This document shows, piece by piece, positions 8,127 through 15,218 of a stretch of DNA of 64,000 nucleotides. Every line of letters begins with the position of its first letter. Position 1 is the first letter of the stretch. This DNA is from Bradyrhizobium erythrophlei (GTDB taxonomy: Bacteria > Pseudomonadota > Alphaproteobacteria > Rhizobiales > Xanthobacteraceae): positions 6,898,501 to 6,962,500 of the forward strand of contig NZ_LT670849.1 in NCBI RefSeq assembly GCF_900142985.1, written 5' to 3'. Below the pieces are notes generated by a model. It was not told the origin of the DNA, did no database searches, and saw nothing but the letters and a program-made list of their open reading frames with translations. The translations under genes and the position numbers were made by a program.

Positions 8127-8473
8127 GGCCCTGAATTCCCGGTGTGCGTGGGACCGGGGGCATGCAAGTCGGCAAGTGCATGGATAAACTAACACCGACA
8201 GTTCGCGGACCTAATCTCTCCTTTCCGGGTCGCGGCGGGCACGGGCTGTTGCTCCGTCAGCCCGGGATTTCAGCGGCGGCGCCGGCGCGCGTCAAGTATG
8301 CGCCGGCGTCAATTGCCTCGTCGCCGCGGATGTACCGGCGGGCGGGCAATTATGTATGGGCGCGAATGCTACAAGGGGCTTTAAGATACAGTTTCCGTCC
8401 CCATTTTCGGGCAATGGGCCATTGACTCAACTGGAACTTGCCACCTGAATACCTCTCTTCATATGGAGGGATC
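8127..8473. other. Non-coding stretch with GC-rich hairpins
   Basis: No convincing gene is seen in these ~350 bases. The clearest structure is a perfect 7-bp stem at 8242-8248/8258-8264 (CGGGCTG and CAGCCCG around a 9-base loop), without a T tract. A second GC-rich pair (GCGCCGGCG / CGCCGGCG) lies around 8280-8310. A Rho-dependent end of the tail gene transcript or a small RNA are possible; neither is proven. Confidence 0.4.
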
Positions 8474-8671
8474 ATGGCAGACGACAAAGGGAAGAAACCA
8501 CCGCCACCGCCACCGCCACCGCCACCGCCGTCGAAGCAACAGGAACCGCGCCATAGGCACGAAGGCGGGATGGCGGAGGATTCGAAAAGGCACAGGACGA
8601 ACGACGGATGGACAGAGAAAAACAAAACGACGGACTGGGACAAACCGAGGCCGCCGCCCAAGAAGGACTAA
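8474..8671 (+). CDS. Small proline-rich, charged protein, 65 aa
   Basis: The ATG at 8474 has GGAGGG three bases upstream. Residues 9-19 are a run of eleven prolines encoded by a CCGCCA microsatellite at about 8500-8530; the rest is highly charged (RHRHEGGMAEDSKRHRTNDGW, with C-terminal PRPPPKKD). The protein is likely disordered. The last 64 bases overlap the start of the following membrane-protein gene in another frame. Function unknown; the shine-dalgarno and start context make expression plausible. Confidence 0.5.
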   Translation: MADDKGKKPPPPPPPPPPPSKQQEPRHRHEGGMAEDSKRHRTNDGWTEKNKTTDWDKPRPPPKKD

Positions 8672-9216
8672 AGTGGGATTTTTACGATCTCGACTTTAGT
8701 GTCCAGAAATCTCGGAGATACCATGAAAAGCTTGCCGCTTTTTATGGTGTCTGGCGGGACTGGATCAAGATTGTCTCGGTGATCGCCGGTAGCAGTGTAT
8801 TTCTACTTTTGTTGGCAAGCGCAACGCATTTTGCGGAGGTTTTCGCTGCGTTCGTCGCTCTCTGGGCCATCTTAGATTATGTGATCAAACCGGCAGAAAA
8901 AGCCGACGATCATTCGGAACTAGGTCAAAAATTTACAGACCTGGCGATCAGAATAGCGCGGTCGCCCCGAACGGCAGAGACTCTAGGGGAGCTTTCGGCA
9001 ACCCGGATGGAAATCGAAAAGTCTGAGCCGCCATGCAAAAGGCTAGTCGATTTGCAGGCGCGAAATGATGAGTGCCGTGCTCGTGATTTTCCACCGGAAG
9101 ACCTTGTTCCACTCAACAGGTTACAAAGATGGTTCGGTTATTTTGCGACATTCGGAATGCCGCGAATAGAAGCATGGAAGGCGGAGCGCCAGAGACAAGT
9201 CCGCGCCGCATCCTAA
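8608..9216 (+). CDS. Two-helix membrane protein, SLATT-like, 202 aa
   Basis: The protein has a soluble N-terminal ~45 residues, then two adjacent membrane helices (IVSVIAGSSVFLLLLASATHFAEVFAAFVALWAILDYVI, residues ~50-88), then a long cytoplasmic helical region (DDHSELGQKFTDLAIRIARS, LGELSATRMEIEKSEPP). This plan, with DY/KPAEKA right after the second helix and a helical tail, resembles SLATT-type 2TM proteins that act as effectors in some nucleotide-signal defence systems. The resemblance is structural and weak. No nucleotide-sensing partner (SMODS, SLOG) is nearby. Start at 8608 lies inside the proline-rich gene. Confidence 0.6.
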   Translation: MDREKQNDGLGQTEAAAQEGLKWDFYDLDFSVQKSRRYHEKLAAFYGVWRDWIKIVSVIAGSSVFLLLLASATHFAEVFAAFVALWAILDYVIKPAEKADDHSELGQKFTDLAIRIARSPRTAETLGELSATRMEIEKSEPPCKRLVDLQARNDECRARDFPPEDLVPLNRLQRWFGYFATFGMPRIEAWKAERQRQVRAAS

Positions 9217-9388
9217 TCCTTGCTCTGCGGCCGGTCACATCACGGCATTACCGTGTCGTAGATGAAGCCCCAGGTAAATCCCGCCGATGATGGCCATGGC
9301 ATAGATCAGAATCGTGAGAGTGATCGCCCGTACCAGGTCGAACGCATGAAGGGATTCCCTTCTATTCGAAAAAGCGTATGATTCTCTG

Positions 9389-10015
9389 ATGGCCCAGAAT
9401 CGATCTCACGCCGTGATGGCTCAACGAACCGAAGCTCAGGATAGTCGAGACGATTTTCCCACACCGCCTTGGGCGACCCGCGCTCTTTGTGAGCACATCC
9501 TCTCCAAAATCGAGCTTTCCTCCCAGACCTGCCTGGAGCCGGCATGCGGGCGCGGCTACATGGCAACGCCGCTAACGGAATATTTTGCCAACGTCGAAGC
9601 CGCGGATGCCTACCATTACGGTTTCGCGCCAGTCCGTGATTTTCTCAGTTACCCGTACGAGACAGGATCCCACGACTGGGTCATCACGAACCCGCCGTTT
9701 CGCTTGGCGGAAGAGTTTGTTTTACGGGCGTTGATAGTTGCCAGGCGAGGCGTGGCGATCCTCGCCCGTACGGTTTTTTTAGAAAGTTCTGGACGGCACG
9801 AGGCTATTTTTTCACGCACACCGCCGATGGCATTTGCTCAATTTGTCGAGCGCGTCCCGATGGTAAAGGGAAGGCTTGATCGAAAAGCATCAACCGCGAC
9901 AGGGTATGCTTGGCTAGTCTGGGACAAGCGATATGTCGGACCACCGCTTCTCAAATGGGTACCTCCCTGCCGAAAGGCCCTTGAGCGCCAAAGCGACTAT
10001 TCAGAGCGGTTGTAG
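9389..10015 (+). CDS. Phage-type SAM-dependent DNA methyltransferase
   Basis: The 208-residue protein has the phage methyltransferase opening DDFPTPPWATRAL, a SAM-binding motif I (CLEPACGRGYMA, residues ~49-60) and the catalytic motif IV VITNPPF (~residue 103). NPPF is typical of amino-methyltransferases acting on adenine N6. A separate target-recognition domain is missing, as in many small phage enzymes that counter host restriction. An ATG at 9416 is an alternative start. Its last 19 bases overlap tail-to-tail with the leftward gene ending at 9997. Confidence 0.8.
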   Translation: MAQNRSHAVMAQRTEAQDSRDDFPTPPWATRALCEHILSKIELSSQTCLEPACGRGYMATPLTEYFANVEAADAYHYGFAPVRDFLSYPYETGSHDWVITNPPFRLAEEFVLRALIVARRGVAILARTVFLESSGRHEAIFSRTPPMAFAQFVERVPMVKGRLDRKASTATGYAWLVWDKRYVGPPLLKWVPPCRKALERQSDYSERL

Positions 10016-10311
10016 CGTTCAAGGCCGGCTTCGAGCTGCTTGATGGCATCTTGCGTGTTATCCGCCTTCAGAGCAGCAAGCGCTTTTTCGACGAATGCAT
10101 GAAGGAAGCGTCCTTTGACGCCTGGTGGACCTTTTGGCGGAAGCTCTGAAGCGTGAGCAGCTTCCGTTGTGCCGTACTTTCCCTGCGAAGCTTCAACGAT
10201 GCGGGCCTGATTTTCGCCGAACCACGCGGCGACATCATGCTGGTTGTCACCTCTCGCTAGCATTCCAATGGCAATCTTGGCGTCGTGAACAGTCATCGCC
10301 ATGACATTCAA
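9997..10311 (-). CDS. Hypothetical protein, 104 aa
   Basis: This is the last gene of a leftward three-gene cluster. The first half reads as a helix-turn-helix-like segment (HDAKIAIGMLARGDNQHDVAAWFGENQARI), comparable to resolvase-type tails that sense a DNA site. The second half is helical with an alternating hydrophobic pattern (FLHAFVEKALAALKADNTQDAIKQLEAGLERY). No enzyme motif is seen. It overlaps the upstream gene by four bases. Confidence 0.55.
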   Translation of the reverse strand: MNVMAMTVHDAKIAIGMLARGDNQHDVAAWFGENQARIVEASQGKYGTTEAAHASELPPKGPPGVKGRFLHAFVEKALAALKADNTQDAIKQLEAGLERYNRSE

Positions 10312-10682
10312 TCTCCAACAAATTTTGGTTTACACACATTATCCAACCCCAACCGCAGCGCGAGATCAATGGGGCGGAGCCGCGCGAAAACCGCCCATGA
10401 GGGCTTGGCGGCCTTCATGCAAATAGCTCCGCGCCCCGCCTGCGTGAACCGGACGAAGGTGCCGGACTCGTGCAGCACGATCCAGCCGCGCTCTACGGCG
10501 TGCTTTAGGCCGGCCAGGTACTGCGCTGGCGCGCCTTTGATCTCGAACAGGAACGGCCCGTTCATCTTCTCGATGTGAATGCGACCATCCTGAACGGCTT
10601 CGACCCCGCTGGCGATCTCGAGCAGCTTGCGCGCGGCAGTCTCGGGGTCTGATAGCGGACTGGTCTCGACGTACTTCACCAT
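10308..10682 (-). CDS. Hypothetical protein, 124 aa
   Basis: The middle gene of the leftward cluster. It has an alpha/beta composition (RKLLEIASGVEAVQDGRIHIEKMNGPFLFEIKG) and a winged-helix-like pattern GLKHAVERGWIVLHESGTFVRFTQAG at residues ~58-85, where a helix is followed by a two-strand wing. No known family name can be given. It overlaps both neighbours (by four bases downstream and seven upstream), so the three genes are translationally coupled. Confidence 0.55.
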   Translation of the reverse strand: MVKYVETSPLSDPETAARKLLEIASGVEAVQDGRIHIEKMNGPFLFEIKGAPAQYLAGLKHAVERGWIVLHESGTFVRFTQAGRGAICMKAAKPSWAVFARLRPIDLALRLGLDNVCKPKFVGD

Positions 10683-10915
10683 TTTCGGCCTTCTGCTTGT
10701 GCGGCGTAGATATGCGCACTGTGGTCGTAGCTCTCAGCGGGCGTGTGGCTGTCGAACCTTATGCCGCAGGCGCATCGCATCATCGAGCTAGGTGGGTCGA
10801 CGTCGACCGGTACGCCGGCGCGCTCGCCGATTGTGCCGACATGCACGTCGCCCCAATAGACGTGCCAGGTGACCTGGTGCGGGTTGTCTGAGCGGCGGCG
10901 GGTGAGGGCGGGCAT
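10676..10915 (-). CDS. Small hypothetical protein, apparent chimera, 79 aa
   Basis: The first half (PHQVTWHVYWGDVHVGTIGERAGVP) resembles a small protein type that I recall as common in Bradyrhizobium and relatives. The second half, from residue ~46 (RCACGIRFDSH then YDHSAHIYAA), has a Cys-x-Cys and three histidines and reads like a different small metal-binding type. The junction falls at VDVDPPSSMM. The gene starts the leftward cluster, 286 bp from the divergent rightward gene at 11202. Function unknown. Confidence 0.5.
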   Translation of the reverse strand: MPALTRRRSDNPHQVTWHVYWGDVHVGTIGERAGVPVDVDPPSSMMRCACGIRFDSHTPAESYDHSAHIYAAQAEGRKW

Positions 10916-11060
10916 GCCCCATGATTCCGCCGAATGGGCGCGGAGGGAAGCCGCTAGGGATTGCGGGCGTGAACGCCGCGCAGACTATTGCCTGAGACAA
11001 ACGCGCGAAGGCCGTCCCTGAGGGCTTGGCAACTCAGCAAATCAGTGATTCTGTTAGCGC

Positions 11061-11090
11061 CGCGACCAGGTGCTCTAACACCTGGCCGCG
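11061..11090. promoter_or_regulatory. Palindromic operator candidate
   Basis: Bases 11064-11090 contain CCAGGTG-CTCTAA-CACCTGG, a perfect 7-bp dyad, extended outward by CGCG/CGCG with one mismatch. It lies between the leftward cluster starting at 10915 and the rightward gene starting at 11202, the usual place for a repressor site controlling divergent promoters. It has no T tract, so a terminator is less likely. The rest of 10916-11201 shows no gene. Confidence 0.5.
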
Positions 11091-11201
11091 ACTTACCACC
11101 GAACAGCCATAGGCGGGCAGTCCGATGATCGATTCTGAAAATATCACAGGTATATGCGGTGTGTCCGCCTTGGCGTTTTCAACGCACAGGAAGGATACAA
11201 C

Positions 11202-11684
11202 ATGACCATCGAACGACCGACATTCTCATCGCATGAGCCGTCTACATCCCCCCAGATTGGCAGACGTGGCCTGCTATGCGGCCTCGCTGCGGTACCAGCG
11301 GCGACCGCTCTCGCCAGCGCGACGCTGCACGCGTCGCCGGCAGCTACGCCTGATCCCGTCTTCGCCGCGATCGAGGTCCACCGTACTGCGAATGCCGCAC
11401 ACCATGCCGCTATCATCAAACTCAACCGGCTCCAAAAACTCCATCGCTTTGATGGTAACTTCGAAGAAATCACCGGCAAGGCCTGCGACGACGAGAACGA
11501 GGCTTTCGAGGTTCTAATCGGCGCGCCGGCCACCACGCTTCAAGGCCTTGTTGCCAAGCTGGACTATCTACGCGCCATTGCGGATAGCGACGAAGCATGG
11601 ATGCTCGACGAGCGTGAGGGCGGCGCGCGGCTTTTGATCGACAGCATCACTGAGTCCCTCAGGAACGTGGGGGTGCTGTCATGA
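11202..11684 (+). CDS. Tat-signal protein with DPVFAAIEVHR motif, 160 aa
   Basis: The ATG at 11202 is preferred over an earlier in-frame ATG (11154) because an AGGAAGGA-type site lies just upstream. Residues 20-47 (GRRGLLCGLAAVPAATALASATLHA) look like a twin-arginine signal. Right after it comes DPVFAAIEVHRTANAAHHAA, shared with the next gene (DPIFAAIEAHRKA). The rest is helical with an acidic, conserved-looking C-terminus. I recall this motif from many hypothetical proteins of Bradyrhizobium but no function is known. It overlaps the next gene by four bases. Confidence 0.65.
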   Translation: MTIERPTFSSHEPSTSPQIGRRGLLCGLAAVPAATALASATLHASPAATPDPVFAAIEVHRTANAAHHAAIIKLNRLQKLHRFDGNFEEITGKACDDENEAFEVLIGAPATTLQGLVAKLDYLRAIADSDEAWMLDEREGGARLLIDSITESLRNVGVLS

Positions 11685-12598
11685 CTGGCAATGTCGTCCA
11701 ATTTCCTTCCGCAAAGAACCGGGCCACTCCTAAGGAACGAGCCTCGAAGTCTGCCGTTGAAGAGCGTTTCGAGGAGCCAATCGTCCGCCTTCCAATTACC
11801 CTAAGCCTCGAAAGCGCAGGCGATCCGATCTTCGCCGCGATCGAGGCTCACCGGAAGGCGTGCACTATCCACACTCAACGCGTCGAGGTCTCAGCCAACA
11901 TGACATTAGACGATCCTGGCTTTGAAAAAGCCAACGCCTCAACCGGCGAAGCCGGTGATGAGATGTTCGATCGTGCCCAACAGTTGCTCGATGTCCGACC
12001 TTCGACGCGCGCCGGCGCGGACGCATTACTCTATTACGCCAGCCGACCCGAAGAACCCAACCTAGGTGACGACTGGCGATTTCCGGATTTTGCCGAGAAC
12101 GGAAAGGCCTTCCACCTCGCGATGATGAAGCATGTTGCCTATGCTCTGTGTTCGATCGGAGCTAACGACAAAAACGTTAGTGGCGTCGACACCAAACGCC
12201 ATGCGGCACCCGACGCCGAGCTCGTCGCGCTTGGAGACAGATATGAAGCCCTTTTAGATAAGTACTATCAGCGTCGCGCGGCATGGTCGGCAAAGCCATT
12301 GCGCAGTAGCGTTGTCGTTACGAAAAAAATGGCGATGGAAATGGAGGTGCTCGATCGAGCAATAAGGTCGCTTCCCGCAACCTCCATCGAGGGCTTGCGT
12401 GCGAAGGCACTCCCGGCGTTTTACGACGTGGCACCCGTTTGTCACGAGGATACCGAGTACAATTTTGAAGACTCGTTCGCTTTCCAAAATCTTTTTCAGG
12501 CGGTGGTGAATGTGGTCGGCCTCTCCGACAAGGTGGCTTCGACAGGATACGAGATGCCGGAAAGGATCTGGCTTCAGGAAGAGGACGAAGAGGCGTAA
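11681..12598 (+). CDS. DPIFAAIEAHR-motif protein, 305 aa
   Basis: The product starts with MTGNVVQFPSAKN (a soluble start without signal peptide) and carries DPIFAAIEAHRKACTIHTQRV at residues ~47-67, paralogous to the motif in the upstream Tat protein. Two further helical regions follow (DKYYQRRAAW; MAMEMEVLDRAIRSLPATSIEGLRAKA), the latter matching TTLQGLVAKLDYLRAIAD of the neighbour, so the two proteins share at least two blocks. One is exported and one is cytoplasmic, which suggests duplication with change of location. A strong terminator follows at 12615. Confidence 0.65.
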   Translation: MTGNVVQFPSAKNRATPKERASKSAVEERFEEPIVRLPITLSLESAGDPIFAAIEAHRKACTIHTQRVEVSANMTLDDPGFEKANASTGEAGDEMFDRAQQLLDVRPSTRAGADALLYYASRPEEPNLGDDWRFPDFAENGKAFHLAMMKHVAYALCSIGANDKNVSGVDTKRHAAPDAELVALGDRYEALLDKYYQRRAAWSAKPLRSSVVVTKKMAMEMEVLDRAIRSLPATSIEGLRAKALPAFYDVAPVCHEDTEYNFEDSFAFQNLFQAVVNVVGLSDKVASTGYEMPERIWLQEEDEEA

Positions 12599-12614
12599 AA
12601 CGTCTAATTCGAAG

Positions 12615-12649
12615 CGGAGGGTGGACAAGCTGATCCGCCCTCCGTTTTT
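12615..12649 (+). terminator. Rho-independent terminator
   Basis: An 11-bp stem (12615-12625 and 12634-12644, one G-T pair) with an 8-base loop is followed by five T. It lies 17 bp after the stop of the DPIFAAIEAHR gene and closes that transcript. Confidence 0.85.
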
Positions 12650-12706
12650 ACTCGAAAGCCAACTGACGCCGTCTATTTCTTCAGTGTCACATCAGCGGGG
12701 CGGACA

Positions 12707-13069
12707 ATGCCAAAGCGCAAACGAAATCTCTCCGCGCCGCCTCCGAAGGTAGCTGCCGCACTTAAAGCCTTAAGGGATTTACATATCGGCCCGCGCCCCC
12801 TCAAATTTCAGGATCTTGCTGACGGCCTCGCAGCCAGTGGATGCACGATCAGCGATTTTCAGAAAGCAGCAATTGTCTTCGACGATTTGATGATGTGGGA
12901 GCAGGAGATATCTGATCTGTGTTGCCGGCTGCTCGCGAAGGGCGTCTCGCTTCCTGAAGGGTTCACCTACGAAGAGTTATTTAGGATTGCGATTGAATCT
13001 GGAGATCAAAGCGCTCAGCGCATGGTCGATGCAGATGTCATCAATATCTTAAAGGCCCCTTGGGCTTGA
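12707..13069 (+). CDS. Hypothetical protein, 120 aa
   Basis: Small basic N-terminus (MPKRKRNLSAPPPK), then helical and largely acidic (VFDDLMMWEQEISDLCCRLLAKGV, EELFRIAIESGDQSAQRM). No signal peptide or known motif is seen. It is the last gene of the foreign region, 190 bp before the split tRNA-Ser. Coding is supported by a single open frame without competing frames and by typical codon use; function unknown. Confidence 0.5.
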   Translation: MPKRKRNLSAPPPKVAAALKALRDLHIGPRPLKFQDLADGLAASGCTISDFQKAAIVFDDLMMWEQEISDLCCRLLAKGVSLPEGFTYEELFRIAIESGDQSAQRMVDADVINILKAPWA

Positions 13070-13256
13070 TAGTCGCCCGCATCGCCTGGCGTAGCCCGGC
13101 TGACGAATATCCCTTTTTTGGCACCGCAATTGGCACCGAACGGATTGGGATAGCCCAATATTACGGAATACAAGATAGCATCGCATCGTTCGGAAACGTC
13201 AACAAAACAAGATAGCTTAGGATGAAACAGGACGCGGCATCATGCCAAAAACTGTA

Positions 13257-13296
13257 TTTCAAGACCGGTGCCTTAAACCACTCGGCCACCCTTCCG
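13257..13296 (-). tRNA. 5' half of tRNA-Ser(UGA), interrupted; probable att site
   Basis: On the minus strand 13296-13257 reads CGGAAGGGTGGCCGAGTGG, then TTTAAGGCACCGG, then TCTTGAAA: acceptor 5' strand, D arm, and the anticodon stem and loop with anticodon TGA. Directly after the loop the sequence should continue with the ACCGG half of the anticodon stem, but it departs into unrelated DNA (TACAGTTTTTGG). The 3' half is absent here. This is the signature of site-specific integration in an anticodon loop, and it places the right border of the foreign element at about 13257. The remaining stretch 13070-13644 has no gene. Confidence 0.8.
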
Positions 13297-13644
13297 TACG
13301 ATGCGACTTCAATCACCTGACGGTTGAAAATTCAAGAACCCGTTAGAGGTTACGCGCATCTTTGGGCTCGCTTTCGGGCTGTGTTGCCATCCCGTTCCAA
13401 AGAAATCGAGCCGCAGATGATAAATGCGAGCGCCAAGGCCGAGGATGGCTCGTTCCGTCGGTTGGACCGAACGTTCGCGTTGTCGTGAACAAGCCTGCCG
13501 AGGATGCAAGCTGCGGAAGCATCGACAAAATCCGAAAAGCGGCGCCGGCTGCAATCTCACTTCGACCAACATCGAAGTGAGATGCGCAAAACCGATGTTA
13601 TGGAGATCGGGTTGGTGGGCGAACGCGAGGCGATGGAGATATTC

Positions 13645-14139
13645 ATGAAGCTTCCAGCAACAGAGACGACAGAGACCAAACCGGTCGAGGCGTTCAGCCG
13701 CAGATCGGCGATCGGAACATTCCTCGCCGTGCTGGCGGCCAGCAATTTTACGCCGTGGACGATCTCGTCATCTCAATCACAGCCGCAAGGAGCCAAGACC
13801 ATGAGCCAATACGCCGTGAATCAAAAGACGATCGGAGACGCTGTCGCGAATGGCGGAGTCCTCGTCGTCGCGCAATGGGAAGCGAAGGAAGGCCAGGCCG
13901 ACAATGTGGCCGGCATTCTCGATCGCTTTTTGCCGGAAGCCCAGCGCGATCCGGGTTCGCAACTGTTCCTGATCGGACGCAACAAGGAGAACCCGGCGCA
14001 GTTCTTGTTCTACGAGCTGTTCCGCGACGAAGCTGCCTTCAAGGCACATCAAGAAAGCAACTACTTCAAGACCTACATCGCCGGCCAGGCGCTGCCGCTG
14101 CTCGCAAAGCGCGAGCGGACGCAGTACGTCCTGCTGTAG
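13645..14139 (+). CDS. Antibiotic biosynthesis monooxygenase (ABM) domain protein, exported
   Basis: The start at 13645 gives a 164-residue protein with a twin-arginine-like leader (SRRSAIGTFLAVLAASNF). The ABM-type ferredoxin-like fold follows: VLVVAQWEAKEGQADNVAGILDRFLPEAQRDPGSQLFLIGRNKENPAQFLFYELFRDEAAFKAHQES, as in YgiN-like quinol monooxygenases, with a YELF-RDEAAFKAH core. An earlier start (13504) is possible but would bury the leader. ABM proteins oxidise quinols or anthrones or protect against reactive small molecules; the substrate is unknown. A terminator follows. Confidence 0.75.
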   Translation: MKLPATETTETKPVEAFSRRSAIGTFLAVLAASNFTPWTISSSQSQPQGAKTMSQYAVNQKTIGDAVANGGVLVVAQWEAKEGQADNVAGILDRFLPEAQRDPGSQLFLIGRNKENPAQFLFYELFRDEAAFKAHQESNYFKTYIAGQALPLLAKRERTQYVLL

Positions 14140-14160
14140 GGCCATTCTCCAGACCAGGAA

Positions 14161-14189
14161 AGCGGCGGAGATTCTCCGCCGCTTTTTTT
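14161..14189 (+). terminator. Rho-independent terminator
   Basis: A perfect 10-bp stem (14161-14170 with 14174-14183, loop ATT) is followed by a T run to 14189. It ends the ABM gene transcript and lies between convergent genes, so it may act for the beta-lactamase transcript as well. Confidence 0.85.
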
Positions 14190-14225
14190 GGATGGCTGAT
14201 AACAGACGCGGCCGCCGGAATAATC

Positions 14226-15113
14226 TCAAAGCGACGCTGCGACCAACCGCGCCACGGCGGCAAGTGTCGCATTGCGGTGGTCCGCCTCTGGTGAACCGCC
14301 GGTCAGATAGACAGAGACGAACAGCGGCGACCGGTTCGCTGACGGCCAAACGACCGCAATGTCGTTGGCCGTTCCTTTCTCACCGGAACCGGTCTTGTCT
14401 CCGACGCGCCAATCGCGGGGAAAGCCCGCCCGCAGGCGCGCATCGCCGGTCTTGTTTCCGACGAGCCACCCAACGAGGCGTTCCTTTGAGGCTGCCGTCA
14501 AAGCGTTGCCGATCACCAGCGTGCGAAGGTCGGAGAGCATGGCAAAAGGAGACGTCGTATCGCGCACATCGCCCGGCAAGGCCTCATTGAGGTCCGGCTC
14601 GTTGCGATCAAGGCGCGTCACGGTATCTCCGAGCGAACGCATATAAGCGGTCAAGCCCTCGGGTCCGCCCAGATTGGCAAGCAACAGATTGCCCGCCGTA
14701 TTGTCGCTTAGCGTGATGGCCGCCTCGCATATCTCCGCAAGCGACATTCCTTCGCCACCGGCGCGATTTTTGCTGACGGGCGAGTACACCACGACATCCT
14801 TTGCTTCAAAGCGTAAACGGCGATCGAGTCGTTCCTGACCGGCGTCGACCCGGGCGAGCAGCGCCGCGACGGCAAGCGTCTTGAAGGTGCTGCATATCGG
14901 AAAGCGCTCATCGCCGCGATAGACAGCGCTGTTTCCGTTCTGCGTGTCGGCGACCGCAACGCCCAGGCGTCCGCCGCGTTCCTTTTCGAGTTCGGCAAAA
15001 TTGCGCGACAGCTTTTCCGACCACTCCTCGCCGGCGCGGGCCGGGAGGAGCGGAAAAACACCTCCGCTTATCGTTACGCCAAGCCCACACAAAAATGCAC
15101 GACGCCCCACCAT
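14226..15113 (-). CDS. Class A beta-lactamase, Tat-exported
   Basis: All four class A landmarks are present: the active serine tetrad STFK (ICSTFKTLA), SDN (TLSDNTAGN), the omega-loop glutamate (DRNEPDLNE) and KTG (VGDKTGSGE). The enzyme hydrolyses beta-lactams in the periplasm via an acyl-serine intermediate. The leader VGRRAFLCGLGVTISGGVFPLLPARA is a twin-arginine signal. The ATG at 15113 is chosen because AAGGAG lies eight bases upstream; a second ATG at 15119 is too close to that site. The gene is divergent from an AmpR-type regulator (105 bp between the starts), so inducible expression is likely. Confidence 0.9.
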   Translation of the reverse strand: MVGRRAFLCGLGVTISGGVFPLLPARAGEEWSEKLSRNFAELEKERGGRLGVAVADTQNGNSAVYRGDERFPICSTFKTLAVAALLARVDAGQERLDRRLRFEAKDVVVYSPVSKNRAGGEGMSLAEICEAAITLSDNTAGNLLLANLGGPEGLTAYMRSLGDTVTRLDRNEPDLNEALPGDVRDTTSPFAMLSDLRTLVIGNALTAASKERLVGWLVGNKTGDARLRAGFPRDWRVGDKTGSGEKGTANDIAVVWPSANRSPLFVSVYLTGGSPEADHRNATLAAVARLVAASL

Positions 15114-15218
15114 TTTCATTTCTCCTTGCGGTTGCGGATGCGTCAATGCCGCGGGGCGATCGTGTTGACAAGCGATGAAAAATTGGGGGAGACATTAGGA
15201 AAATTTGGACCGCGACAC

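Noticed and set aside
8144..8425. Plus-strand frame of 93 codons
   Set aside because: Composition is that of translated GC-rich hairpins and it lacks a ribosome binding site.
9235..9369. Minus-strand hydrophobic frame (LTILIYAMAIIGGIYLGLHL) between the membrane protein and methyltransferase genes
   Set aside because: No usable start codon in frame before the hydrophobic part; the first in-frame ATG is inside the helix. Could be a remnant.
13118..13137. TTGGCACC direct repeats resembling a sigma-54 promoter
   Set aside because: The second box reads TTGGC instead of TTGC and there is no suitable gene downstream; it lies just inside the element border.
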